A stretch of DNA of 64,000 nucleotides from Glaciozyma antarctica PI12 (lineage: Eukaryota; Basidiomycota; Microbotryomycetes; Kriegeriales; Camptobasidiaceae), in the NCBI GenBank assembly GCA_002917775.1, contig KZ627157.1:250032-314031 (forward strand), given 5' to 3'. Shown here piece by piece: positions 46,887 through 59,052 of the stretch. Position 1 is the first letter of the stretch; the number at the start of each line of letters is the position of its first letter. Below the pieces are notes generated by a model that was not told the origin of the DNA, made no database searches, and worked only from the letters and a program-made list of their open reading frames with translations. The position numbers and the translations under genes were made by a program.

Positions 46887-49466
46887 TTAACGCACTTGGA
46901 ACCCCAGTAGCTCCATCAAGCTCTTTCCCAAACTTCCGAGCGCCTTGGGCGGCGGAGGGATCTCGAGCGGCGTGCCCTGGACGTCGACTCTCCACGCCTC
47001 CTTACCGTCGATGAGGACTGCGCGAGATTGTTAGCCAGCGTCGCTGAAAGAAGAGGGAAGGGACAAACCTTTGACGCGCACGACGGGGTGAGCTGCGTCG
47101 CGCGTATCTACTTCGAAAGTTGAGAATTTCGAATTCCCATCGGGGAGGTCTGCGAGAGCGTTCAGCGGAGGTCGAGAGGTGTGAGGAGGGACGGACAGTT
47201 AAGCAGGACGTCTTCGTCGATCGCGCCGCGGCCATTCGACTGGCTGAGAGTCCGGATCTGCGAGAGGTGGTCAGGAGAGTAATGGAGGGGAGGGGCGGGA
47301 ACCTCCCACAGGTAGGTAGAACTGCGGCGATCGTTAGCGATGGTAGAGCGCGCGAGGAAGAGGACGTACTTGGTTCAGAGGAGAGGTGGAGAACTCGGTG
47401 ATGGTCGTCCTGATGGACGCTGCGGCGAACTCGTGGCGATCCTGTCGAAACGCGCGAGATCAGTCAAGTACTCGTGCTGCTGGAGAAGAGGAAACGTACA
47501 CCGCTAAGGACGATCACGTTCGGGACGTACTGCATCACGTCGAGAACAGCTTCGCGCTCGGTGATGAAGCCGGCCCAGGTGTCGTCGCCGTGAGCTGCGA
47601 GAGCGCGTCAGCAAAGCCGAGAGAGGGAGAGGCGAGAGCGTACACCACAACGACATGAGCGGAGTCGAAGATACGACGAACTTCCACGTCACAGTCTGGT
47701 TGACCTGCTCCCTCGTGTGAGTGCGAGCTCCCGCTGTGCAGAACGGAAAGGAAGATCGCACCTTCGCAAGCCAATCGAAGAAGGCCGTCTTTTGGTGCTC
47801 CCCGAGCATCGTCTTGCTCTCATCATCGACCACAGCATTCTCGCTCCTATATTTCCTCGTATCCCAAACGAAGAACGCCGAATCGCCGTACGTAAAGTCA
47901 AAGTAGTTGGCGCCCGGGATTGAGGGCTCGTAGTTCGCCTCGCCGAGGTAGTGGTTGAATGCAGAGTTGGCTGGGGCGAAACGAGGGTCCGATTCGTTTG
48001 AAGAGTAGTCGTTGTAAATCTCGTGGTCGTCGTACACTGCGAAGGCGGTTAGCTCAGAAGATAGAGAGGAGGCGCAGGGAGACTGACTGTTGATCATCGC
48101 TGCGTAAGGAGTCAGCGATGGAAGCAGAGAGTGAGGGGAAGGACGTACGGAGCGTTTCGACGAGAGCCTTCATCTCGGGAGAGGCGAACGTCTGCCGATA
48201 CCTCTTATGATACGACTGTTCCTTCGCACCAGGCCAGTAAGGAGTATCGGCGTAGATAAAGTCTGGCGTACGTTCGTCAGCTTCTTTCATCCTACGCCCG
48301 CTTCGCAACAGGCTCACCTCCGAGGAACATGAGGAACTTGAGGCCCTCCTTCTCCGCCTCGTCCTTGAGATACTTGGCGCCCTTGACGACCCTGTTGTTG
48401 AAGGGACCAGTGTAGGGGAATCCAGGCTTGACGCACGAAGTCGAGGCGAAGGTGTAGTGAGTACCGGCGTTGGGAGCGAGTGCCGAGGAGAGAGATGGAT
48501 CGGGTGCGGTCGTGAAGCTCTGAATCTTGGTGAAGGAGGGGTGGTGCGTCGAGGAGAGCAAAGGAAGGAGCAGGCGATACTCGTACTCCGTTGAAGCCCA
48601 GACTGCGTCGACAACTGAAGGTTAGCTTTCGTCAAAGCGCGCGAGATCCAAAGACGCACGTCCACCGAGCTTGACGACTCCGGTCCAGTCCTTCTCCTCC
48701 GTCACGCGCAGCTCTGCTGCCACAGACCACTTTCCCAAAGGCTTCGTAGGCCTCACAGCAACCTTGGCTCCCCACCACTCGTCCTCCGTAGCGTTCGCTC
48801 CGAACATGCTCTGCAGCGGGGGGATGCGAGCCGCAATCTTTGCGCTGTGATGATCGACAGCTCCGACGCGTGCGTACGCGAGATCCGACTCCTCCATCCC
48901 CAGGATCGGCGACCATGTCGAGTCGAGTACGGCGCAGAGAAGGAGCAAGTTGACGAGGAGGGAGAAGGCGTTCAGCTTGGGAGAGTTGGGAGAGGGCGCG
49001 CCGAAGAGGAGGGAGGAGAGGGAGAGTCGGCTGGCCTTGCGAGCGGACGGAGGTGCGGGCGCCACGTCACTGGATTTGACGACTTCGAGCTCAGAGTCGG
49101 CCTTGGTGGGAGAGGCGGCGGCGACGGCGGCATAGCTCGGCGCGCCAGGGGTCGTGGGGAGGTGGGCAGAGGTGGTGCCGTTCGGCAAGGAAGGGGTGGG
49201 GGTGGAGCGGAAGTTAAGGATGTGGGCGAGGGTGGTGATGGCGAAGAAGACGGGGACGAGGATGGGCCTGCAGCGACAGCGTTGAGTGAGCTTCGGTAGG
49301 CGAAGGGAGGGAGCAACCTCGTACCCTTGACGTCCAGGGATCCACCGTAGGAAAGCTGTTTACCGCACTCTGGTCAGCTGGGTGGCTTCTTGACAGCTGG
49401 AAAGGACTCGCTGTAGCCCAAGAAGCGATACACAAAGCCGGCAGCACCTCCTCCGAAGTTGACCAT
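46887..49466 (-). CDS. PhoD-like metallophosphatase, membrane-anchored
   Basis: About 622 aa member of the alkaline phosphatase D family. Two N-terminal hydrophobic stretches (ILVPVFFAITTLAHIL, LNAFSLLVNLLLLCAVL) suggest a membrane anchor. Catalytic-domain motifs are FLGDFIYADTPYW, MYDDHEIYNDY, FFVWDTRKYR and VLSGDRHEF, giving the usual metal ligands. Exons (minus): 49466-49448, 49355-49325, 49267-48660, 48614-48318, 48262-48149, 48099-48088, 48036-47762, 47704-47644, 47594-47500, 47441-47370, 47321-47310, 47257-47197, 47149-47069, 47017-46887; 1869 nt, frame closed. Two exons are 12 nt. The first two exons and the start are the least certain: the donor (gtgctg) is weak, and they were chosen because they keep the frame. 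Confidence 0.85.
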
Positions 49467-49954
49467 TTGCTGTACAGGAACGCTGTGGAGGTGATCGTTA
49501 AGCTGGTCCAGCATGGCGTGGGATCTGGTAGGAGGCAGAAGGAACGCACGGGAGTCAAATCTGCTGGGAAGGAGTCCGTGAAGAAGGGGTCCAGCCTGAG
49601 GAAGGTCGACGGCGCGACCTCAAAAACTTGGTTTCCGCAACTCAACTCAGGCGTAGAGTAAAGGCACAGTAAAGCGTGCAAGCAAAGCAACGAACACTCT
49701 TGCAGGAGGCTGGGGCAGAGATGGGAGCGGGCTTGCCTTTTTATCTTCATCCTCAATCTTGGTCTACTCGCGTCAAGACTTGGTGTACTCTCACGTTACT
49801 TTATCTTGGCCTGGTCTGTCTAGTCAGACCGACAGAAAGGAGGGACGCAGGGTATTTACCTGAGCAGCGGGCCTGCGCGACGACAAACTCGGCTGGTTCG
49901 AAATTTTAGGAAACCAGCTCACTTTCCTCCCTTCGCCTCCCCCTTCAGCCTAGA
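49467..49954. promoter_or_regulatory. Divergent promoter PhoD-like / NOP2
   Basis: 488 bp between two outward-facing starts. A TATA-like string (ctttttatc, about 49736) precedes the NOP2 side by some 215 bp. CT-rich just upstream of 49955. Confidence 0.45.
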
Positions 49955-52497
49955 ATGGGACGACAGCAACGAACCAAGCAGGGCGACCCCAGTCCTCTCG
50001 CAGGAGCTGGAGACCACCCTCACGCTCCCACCAAGACCGGAAAGAGGAAGGCAGGACTCGAAGCCCGCTCAGCTCGCGACGGAACCACCAACTGCTGGTG
50101 GACGTAGGACGTGGGAAGGAATACGAAGAGGACGTGGAAGGGATACCAAGGGCCGTGAAACGGGAGGCTTCATGAGCGGGCGAGGGAACGGCGGAGGACA
50201 GGGACCGGCCAAGAGGCCCAAGAAGGGGAAGAAGCCTGCGGCGAAGGAGGGGAGCGATAGCGATGATCTCGAGGGCCTCAAGGACGAGGAGGAGGAGGAG
50301 ATGTCCGAGGAGGAGGGAGAGGACAAGGGTCTTGAGGCTGCACGATCGTAAGGAGCTCTTCAAGTGGTGTGGAAGGACGGAGAGCTGATTTGCGTTCGAC
50401 TCTTGCAGAGCTCTCTTCAACGACGAGGACCTTGTGGCACCCGTCTCGGACGAGGAGGAGGACGACCTGGAGGACCTTGATCGCGAGTCGGACGATGAGG
50501 AGGACGATGATGAGGAGCTCGAGGACGACTTTGGTCTGGACTTAGAGTATGGCGCCGAGGGAGTTACGCTCGACGACTTTGACGACTTCCAGATGACTGC
50601 CGCAGAGTGCGTTCTCTGTTCAGTCCAGCGACGTGCGCGCAGCTAACCCTGTTCTCTCAGGGCCGAGCAGATGCCCGCATCCGGCAAGAAGGCCGCCAAG
50701 CGCGCCGCTCGCAAGGTCTACAACTCGGACGACGAGGACGAGTCCACCGAAGCCGCCCGCGCTTCCAAGGGTCGCCAGGCTCCCGAACCCGTCGAGGGAC
50801 AGGAGGAGGATGCGACTCTCTCGGAGCTCGAGGTTGATTCGGAGGATGAGCTCGAGGAGGGACCTTTGGACGACCTGCGTGCCGTCGAGCGGAGGATGAG
50901 GAACAGTGCGCGTGTGCTGGGCAACTGGAAGGAGCTTGGTGCCAGCAGTGGCAAGTGAGCTGGCATTCCGGACGAGTCGGCGCTGGGCTTGTTGCTGATT
51001 CGCTTCGTTCGTGCAGGTCTCGCTCGGATCTCGTCGAGCAGCTCGTCGGCGACGTCTGCCAGTACCACGGTTACACTCCTTACCTCGCCGAGAAGCTCTT
51101 CGACCTCTTTGGCGTCGATGAGGTGCGTTCGCTTGCTCTCACTCGCTCCTTAAGCTAACCTCTCTCGATCTTCGCAGGCTCTCCAATTCTTCAACACCTC
51201 CGACACCCCCCGTCCCCTCACTCTTCGCGTCAACACTCTCAAGACTCGCCGACGTGATCTTGCTCAGGCTCTCATCAATCGCGGAGTCAACCTCGAGCCT
51301 CTCGAGGGAGGATGGAGCAAAGTTGGTCTCCAAGTCTTCTCCGGTGGAGGAGTCCCCGTCGGTGCGTCATCGCTTTCTCTCCTCTTCGTCGAAGTTGCTT
51401 AACATCCTGTCTTCGCAGGCGCTACTCCCGAGTACCTCGCAGGCCACTACATCCTTCAATCCGCCTCCTCGTTCCTCCCCGTCATCGCCCTCGCTCCTCA
51501 GCCTCACGAACGCGTCCTCGACATGTCGGCCGCACCAGGAGGCAAGACGACCTACATGAGTGCGCTCATGGGCAACACGGGAGAAGTCTGGGCGAACGAC
51601 AGCAGTCGTGGTCGGATCAAGGGACTTGGTGGAAACGTCGCGCGGTTGGGGTGCAGGAACGTTATTATCACGAACGTGGATGGGCGCGAGTTCCCCAAGA
51701 TCATTGGAGGATTCGATCGCGTTCTCCTCGATGCGCCTTGCAGTGGTACGGGAGTTATCAGCAAGGATCAGAGCGTTAAGGTCAACAAGGTGCGTTTCTT
51801 CCATTTCGCTCCCTCGCTCGCACTAACGCCCTTGAACAGACGGAGCGCGACTTTACCCTCCTCTCTCACCTCCAAAAGCAGCTCGTCCTCTGCGCGATCG
51901 ATTCGGTCTCGCCCAACTCGGAGAAGGGCGGCTACGTCGTCTACTCGACGTGCTCGGTCACGACCGAGGAGAACGAGGCTGTCGTCTCGTACGCACTTCG
52001 CAAGCGACCTCACGCCAAGCTCGTCGAGACGGGCCTCGCGTTCGGCAAGGAGGGATTCCAGCGGTTCCGAGGAAAGGAGTTTGGCAAGAACATGACGATG
52101 ACGAGGAGGTTCTATCCTCACGTGCACAACATGGACGGGTTCTTCGTCGCCAAGTTCAAGGTGCGTTCCTTCGCATTCTCTCCGTCGGGAGCGATTGCTG
52201 ATACCGTTCGTTTTAGGTCGGGAAACCCGCGAAGAAGGGTTTGTCGAGCGTCTTTTCCGCACAGCGACGCCGTGCTGACCCTCTCTCTCTGCAGTCACCG
52301 AGGACGAGTCCCTCCCCGAGTCGTACAAGCCCCTCGTCGAAGGTGAGGACGCGTCGGACGACGACGAGGACGCCAACCTGTTCGACGACGCGGAGGACGA
52401 CAAGCTCATCGCCGAGACGAAGAAGCGTCACCTCAAGAGCATCGGAGTCAACTACAAGGCGACCAAGGGTGCCAGCGCACCGGCTCCCAAGGCTTAG
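49955..52497 (+). CDS. NOP2: NOP2, 25S rRNA cytosine-C5 methyltransferase
   Basis: Nucleolar SAM-dependent RNA methyltransferase of 60S subunit assembly. About 697 aa: a basic start ([15 protein letters not shown]), acidic and Lys-rich low-complexity segments, then the NOL1/NOP2/Sun core with SAM motif [21 protein letters not shown] (motif IV, with the Cys that releases RNA) and [11 protein letters not shown] (motif VI, catalytic Cys). Exons: 49955-50347, 50409-50606, 50661-50954, 51017-51122, 51178-51361, 51419-51789, 51840-52160, 52217-52238, 52295-52497; sum 2092 nt, one too many. The frame set by the ATG hits a stop at 50105, while the frame leading into the acidic region is open across it, so a surplus base lies between 49955 and 50105. 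Exon 8 is 22 nt. Confidence 0.92.
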
Positions 52498-52783
52498 TTA
52501 GAGAAGGCCTTTGTTTTCCGACTCGAGCGGTCGGTGTAATCGCTATTCTTTTCCGGACCCCCTGGTTTTCATCTCCTCTGATTCTCACTGCGCTTCAGCT
52601 GCTCGCTTCTACGGTGTTTGCTGACGTGCTTGAGCAGGGTTGAAGCTAGTGGTTTCAGCGAGCACATCACCGGTCGTGGTTCCTCCCCCTGATCAAGTTA
52701 TGAGGACTCAAGGTCACGAATCCCTCTCTCGCCATTGGCTCTCCCTCCTCTGCTCTCCCTTTATCCTCTTCTCAAGATTCATT

Positions 52784-55228
52784 ATGAGCCCCGTCGTACT
52801 TGGCGATACGCCCAATCGCGAGGTCGATTCCGTCGTCGAAGTCGACAAGCGTCTTCCCGTGACGCTGCTTTCTGGGTTCCTGGGAAGCGGCAAGACGACG
52901 CTGCTCACGCACATCCTTACCGTGAGTCTTTTCCCCCTCTACTCAAGTCACTGAAGCTAACGTGCGTACCTCAGAACAAGGACCACGGTCTGCGCTGCGC
53001 CGTCAGTACGTCTTCGCAACGCTCGCTTCCACATTCCTTGCTGACCTCCCTCCAGTCGTCAACGATATTGGCGCTCTCAACATCGACGCTGCACTGATTG
53101 GCAAGAGCAAGATCAAGCAAACCGTCGAGCGCATCGTCCAGATGGAGAACGGTACGCTCGGCTCGCTGCTTCGGCGGGTCGGGTGCTCATTTTATCTCTC
53201 TAGGTTGCATCTGCTGCACGCTTCGTGGGGACCTACTGGAGGAGGTAGCTTCGCTCGCGGAGTCAGGGAGCTTCGACTACCTCATCATTGAGAGCACCGG
53301 TGTAAGAAATCAGCCACATGCGCCAAAGGCTACTCTTCTTCAAAGACTAATGTTCCAACTCTCGAAAAAGGTCAGCGAGCCTATGGCTGTCAGTGAGACG
53401 TTCGCTATCGAATTCGCCGACATGGTTCGTTCTTTCGCCTTCGACGGCGTGAGGGAGCTGATGAGATGGTGCGAGTAGCATATTCAAACGGCGCAGGACT
53501 TGCGGGACGAGGCTGATCGAGTCAAGTCCGAGGCGAGGGCGCGGCAGCTGGAGAAGGAAGGGAGAGGAGAGGAGTTTGATGAACTGGTGCGAGGGGTTTC
53601 GTTTTCGCAATCGTTGCGGCAATACTGAATTTCGCGCTCTACTCAGGAGCCTGACGTGTCTGACAGCCTTCGTCTCGCTGAGATCCTCGGAGCTGGTGGA
53701 CTACCCAAGGTCGCTCGCTTGGATGTAGGATACTTCCTCTTGCGAAGCTCCTTCCTCCGCTCACGCCTTTCTCTCCGCCAGACCTGCGTAACTCTGGTCG
53801 ACGCCCTCTCCTGCCTCGAGAACTTTGCCACCGCCGACTTCCTCTCTGACCGGCAAGATCCCGACACGGTGGACGAGCAGGACGAACGCAACATCAGCGA
53901 CCTGCACGTCTCGCAGCTCGAATTCGCCGACGTCGTTATCATCAACAAGATCGACCTCGTAGACGAAGCGAAGCTCAGGAAGATCAAGCAGCTTGTTCGC
54001 AGCCTCAACCCTGATGCCGACCTCCTCACTTCGGTTCGTGGCAAGATTGACCTCAAGCGCGTTCTCGACACGCGCAAGTTCTCTTTCGAGAAATCAATGA
54101 TGAGCCCCGGGTGGCTCAAGAGCTTGCGCGAGGAGATCGTGCCCGAGACGGAGGAGTACGGAATCGGATCGTGAGTGCCTCTCCTCGCTAGCGAGCCTGC
54201 GCTCTCGACTAATCCTCACTCCTACACAGGTTCGTCTACCGCGCTCGTCGTCCCTTCTCTCCTCTCCGCCTCTGGGAGACCGTTCGCAATCGCCTCGTCG
54301 TTATTCAAGACTCGTACGAAGCGATGCTCGAAGGAATGGAGATCTCGCACGAGGACGACAGCGACAGCGGGAACGGCTCGATGGAGGTCGACGACGAGGC
54401 CGACTCGAAGAGCGTTGATTTCGAGGCGCAGCCTCAGTTAGATCCCGTCGGTCGCCTGGCTTCGAAGAAGGCATGCCCAGCGTTTGGCCCACTGCTTCGC
54501 TCGAAGGGCTTCCTGTGGCTCGCTTCTCGCCCTCGGATTTCTGGCGAGTGGTCGCAGGCTGGGGTGCGTTCTTATTTCGTCGTTACAGGAGGCATAGCTG
54601 ACGGGAGCTCCAGGTCATGCTCACGATTGGTGGAGGATCAAGGTGGCTGTGCGAGATGGACGAGGAGACGTGGCCTGACGACGACGAGTGAGTCGCTCTT
54701 CGTTCTTCTCCTTCACCACGCTAACCAACTTTCGCAACTCTCAGCACGCGAAAGAAGATGAAGGCCGACTTCGAGGGCGAGTGGTCAGACCGGCGGCAAG
54801 AAATGTGAGTCCGTAGTCCGGAGCGCAATCCTCCTCCTCCAATCTTTCTCCTCGGCGCTGACGTTCCTTCTCCCTTCACAGTGTTTTCATCGGCGAGAAC
54901 TTGAAACAGATTCAGCCTCTTCTCACCGCCGAGCTCGACGCCTGCCTTCTCAACGACAAGGAGTGGCGTGCCTGGCAAGCTATCATGCGGGTGAGCTTTC
55001 TCGCTTCGCACTTCTCTCAACGCAGGTTTCTAATTCAAATTACAGAGCAAGAAGAGTCACGAGAAGAAGGTCGAGAAGCTGGAAGCCATGTTCGAGGACG
55101 GCTGGGAAGGTACGTCGGCGCCGCCTTGCGATGGCGACTCTCACTGAACTTCTCGCTTCGCAGACTGGATGGATCCCGACGACCACGAGACACTCGAAGC
55201 GCTCGAGCATGCTGGCCATGGGCACTGA
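52784..55228 (+). CDS. CobW/ZNG1-type metal-chaperone GTPase
   Basis: G3E-family GTPase thought to insert zinc into client proteins. 565 aa. Seen: Walker A SGFLGSGKTTL, IVNDIGALNID (switch), the metal site GCICCTLRGDL (CxCC), ESTGVSEP, NKIDLV (G4), and a C-terminal CobW domain (KGFLWLASRP, MLTIGGG, VFIGENL). An acidic insert lies between the halves. The N-terminus lacks the CPxLVP motif by which animal ZNG1 binds methionine aminopeptidase, so the client may differ. The protein ends in Gly-His-Gly-His. Exons: 52784-52921, 52975-53005, 53056-53151, 53204-53301, 53371-53424, 53479-53586, 53647-53724, 53782-54170, 54230-54563, 54614-54687, 54745-54804, 54882-54990, 55046-55109, 55164-55228; 1698 nt, frame closed. 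Confidence 0.9.
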
Positions 55229-55311
55229 GGAGTGTTACAAGTGATCCGATGTACTGCCTGCGAATCGAAAAAATGTCCAAAGCAGCCCGCAAAGTGTCCA
55301 TCTACCCCGCC

Positions 55312-58300
55312 TCAGCACCCTCCCGCTCTCAACGAGTTCTTCGGCAGCGGGTACGCCGTGTCCGACCAGACTGTAAGGTTCGCGTTCTGGTACGCGTCGA
55401 GGTGGCGATTGATGTAGTCGCTCGTCGCTGCCAAAACCGAGGGATCAGCTTCTGCTCGGCGAGTAGGAGGGAGAGGACGCACGGTGGCTCTTGGGATCGC
55501 AGCCAAGGCTGGGATCTCCCTTCTGCCAGACGCGAACGTAGCTGCGCAGAATATCAGCGCGGGTTCTGCGAGTGAGGGAGGGGAACGCACTCGATTCTGA
55601 ACGTTCCCGGAAACGTGAGCTTTGACCGCTGCGGTTCCTGGAACTTGGTGCTGATAGCGAGGTTGAGGTTGATCGACTGCGAGAGCGGAAATCAGTCGGG
55701 CGGTCGCAAAATCAAGCGCAAGCGAGCTCACCATCGGTTCCAGCGAGACGAGTCGTTGGCCAATCTCGGTCCTAGGGTCAGGCCCCATCGCAGCGGCCGT
55801 AAGCTCCCAAGATTGAGTCCCGTTGATCGCCCAAGTGATTCGACCGTCGGGTCCAGGATCATATTCGACGCCTGGGAGGGTTGATTGTGAGCGACGGCGA
55901 CGCGAGGAGGGGGAGGAGACGTACCGAAGGGGGACCAGCCGAGTCCCTCGTAGGATGTCGCGTCCGTCTGCGTCGTGAGCGACCTGCTCTCCTCTGCGCC
56001 AGGGCCAGGTCAGCTTCGTCCTCGCGCTGCTCTCCGCCACTTGCCGTGAATCGAGCCGTGCCATTGATCTGCGAGAGCGAGGTCAGCGACAGCGTCGACG
56101 AAAGTACGAGAAATCCAGCGCACTCTGCTTCGTTTTCGTCTCGTCCCAGGCTCGGATGTACGGCGTCGTCGGGTTCTTCCACTCGTAGCCCGAGTCGAAC
56201 GAAGCGATCTGACTTGATTGCGAAGCGGATCCCATCATGCCGGAGGACTCGATCTGAGCTCTGCGGTAGTAAAGTCGTCAGTCGCCATTTTGTTGAAGCC
56301 AAAGCGGGGAAGCTCACTCGAGAAGATCGACTGGGAGGAAGGGTTAGCGGAGATGTAGCGCGAGGAGAGCGAACCAACGGCTCACTTTCTGGAGCTCCAC
56401 GACCGACGTTGACGCTCGGGCCAGGATGATCCTCCCCAGGGCAAGTGCAAGCCGAAGCGCGTTGGCCAACTGCCTGCAAAGCAAGGCTCAGTACCCGATC
56501 GCGAAGCGCGTGCGAAGGAAGGACGTACCCAGCTCAACTCTCCGCCGTAGCTGCGAAGTGAGAAATCAGCATCGTATCGCTCACGAGCGAAAAAGAACGC
56601 ACTCTTTAGATCCTAGTTCCTTCGCAGCATCGGGTCCCAGTCCATCTGCATGCGTCTGGTTCGGCATCGTCCCACTGCGCGCAGCGAAGCATCAGCAGAC
56701 GACGAAGTTGGGAGAGCGATCGAAAGACTCACACGTCGCAGGTGTCGCAGGAATGAGGCCACATGCCATCGTTCGTCGCGCCGTACGCTGCTCGCCCAAG
56801 GTTGCCCATCGTCCAAACGCCTTCGCAAAATTCCGACGACGAGTCAGCTCCTTTTTATCTCGCTAGCAACAACGACGTACCTGGCCAGTAGCCTTGCACA
56901 TCCGAACTCCCAGGGAACGAGACGGAGACCTCCATGTAGCCTCCCGTAAAGCTGTTTCGCCCTCATAGTCAGCTCGCGCCCCTCCGACGACGAACGAGAA
57001 AGACGCACCAGAACTTGTTCCACGACTGCAGCATGCCCGAGCGGAAGTTGAGATCGTGCAGGCTCTCCTCGGTGAGCGTGATGTGGAGCGAGCCGTCCTT
57101 GGTCGTTACAGCGTCGGGATCGTACCACTCGAGGTCGGTCGTCGCCCTGCGCGCATCGATTGGGAACGTCAGCACGAGTCGACGGCAGCGCGAGAAAAGT
57201 TGGGCGCACCGGTACCGTAGGTCAACGGCTTCCCAGAACGGGTCGTCGCCAGCTGTGGGGAGAGGGAGAATCAGAGAAGCTCGCAAACTCGCTGCCGAGC
57301 GAACGAACGCCAGAACGTCCGTCCATCGACGTTGAACTGCGTCAAAACAGCTCATCAGCTCCGCTCTCCTTAGGTCCCCAAAACGACTCACCTCATCCGA
57401 GAAGACGAGGTTATACGTCTCCCCATCAAACCCCGTTCGCTGAAACACCTCCGCCGGCGTGTCGCGATCAATCAAGCTCGGCAATCCCTGCAGCATCGCA
57501 ACCTGGCCAGCCACAACGATCCCTGCAGGAACTGATTTGACATCCTCGCTCGTCTCAGAACCGGCCCAAGGCCTCATGGCCGCGTGTCGGTAGATGGGCC
57601 AGCTGCCAGGCAACGGTCAGCTCCGCGGGGAGGGGAGGAGAGGAAGGGACGAACCCGCCAAAAATCCCGACGAGAACCGTCACGATAATGACAAGAGAGG
57701 CGGTGTTGAGGATGCTGGCGAAGGACCAGGAGCCGTCGCGGTTCAGATCTGGGTCCCGAGTTCCGAGGGTATCGTTAGTGGCGGCGGTCTCTTTTCGCAG
57801 CGAGGGGTTGGTGTAGACTCACGGCGTTCAAGGTCGGGATCAGGATCGTGCAGATCTGCGTTGACGGTGGTCAGCTTCCCTCCTCGCGGCCCTCCGAGGC
57901 GAAAACAAAGACGCACAGTCATCCACCTCGACGTTTTCCTTTCCCCACAGCAAGCTCTGATCCATTTCCACCCTCCTCGGCATCGAAGGACGTCCCAGAG
58001 ATCCCGACGCCCCGTCGTCTTCCTCCTCAGGCGTGCTCGGGACCGGAAGAGGCGTGTACCCAAGTGTCGGGAGGAGAGGCGCCGAGAGATCGATCGCGAC
58101 GTCCGACGAGGAGAGTGCGTCGCGTTTGGTGGGTAGGGCGCCGGTGAAGTAGCTCGAGGAACGTGGGAAGGGGCCGTACGCGCCTGCAGCGAGAGTTAGG
58201 AGCCGTGCAGGGAGAGGAGAAGAGAACGCACCTCCTACTGCTCCGATCAAGACGCCTGGAAGCTCCGAGGTTAGCTAGGCGAGGGAAGAGGTGCAAGGGA

Positions 58301-58498
58301 CAAACCGTAGGATGCTGCGTCGAGTGAGGTCTTATCGCGACCTGCATGAAGGGAGAGGGACTCTCGAAGCGAGGATCCGGCCGAATCGTCTGAGGCAGCA
58401 GGCGAGCGGCGATTGGGGTTCAGCGGAGATTGAGCTTGCGAGGAGGAAGCTCGACTGCTTGAGAGTGTCGGTCCTACCGAAGTCTTGGAGGACTCCAT
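55312..58498 (-). CDS. KRE6: KRE6/SKN1 beta-1,6-glucan synthesis protein (GH16)
   Basis: Type II membrane protein of the secretory pathway needed for beta-1,6-glucan. 669 aa: Ser-rich cytosolic N-terminus, one membrane helix (TASLVIIVTVLVGIFGG), then a lumenal GH16-like domain with NLVFSDEFN, GRTFWPGDDPFWEA, NFRSGMLQSWNKFCFTGGYME, PGVWTMGNLGRAAYGAT, GYEWKNPTTPYI, EYDPGPDGRITW and YVRVWQKGDPSLGCDP. Exons (minus): 58498-58306, 58255-58232, 58183-57917, 57855-57823, 57748-57655, 57602-57392, 57336-57309, 57252-57210, 57146-57009, 56951-56881, 56820-56733, 56674-56603, 56550-56529, 56473-56386, 56330-56318, 56260-56124, 56068-56041, 55983-55925, 55871-55732, 55676-55591, 55541-55483, 55427-55312; 2010 nt, frame closed. 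With 22 exons, eight under 45 nt, it is the most fragmented gene here. It ends 84 bp from the CobW gene. Confidence 0.94.
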
Positions 58499-59052
58499 CG
58501 GTGCTCGAGGGGAGTAGGGGTCCTGCGCAGGCTGGCGGGGGAGACTGAGGGAGGTAGCGCAGGTGGGCCGAGCTGGCGGTGGCTAAGCAGGAGGTCGGCA
58601 GCGTCTTCAACTCCCCGTGAGGAGACGGGAGAGCGAGAGAGCTTCAGGCGAGACTTAAAAGGAGATGGGCTCGGATCTCGTGCCTCGGTCGCAGCGCAGG
58701 AGCGGCCCCTGTCCTCAGAGAACGTTCGCGAGCCGGCGTGATTTGAGTACGCAAACAGGAAGAGCTGTGTAGCAGGAAGCAGCGCTGAGCGAGGGACTGT
58801 GGAGGCGCGGAGGGGAGGATGCACTGGCAGGTTCGGAGAAGCTAGAGGAGGGGGAACTTCCCAGCGTCGCGAGCTGGTCGCTGGAGCTCCGAAGCAAGGT
58901 GGAGCAGGAACAATTCAGCAAGCAGTTCCGTAAGCCGTTCCGACTGGAGAAAGGGAAGGAAAAGAGGAGTTCTTAAAGCTCGAAGCTCGAAGCCCGAAGA
59001 GACGTCCTGTTGTTCGCGAGCGCGAGCTCTTCCTCCTTTTCGTCCCTCAGCT
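58499..59052. promoter_or_regulatory. Divergent promoter KRE6 / MYND protein
   Basis: 554 bp between two starts facing apart. Open frames of up to about 115 codons on the minus strand (58474-58824) lack any family signature. No other feature recognised. Confidence 0.45.
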
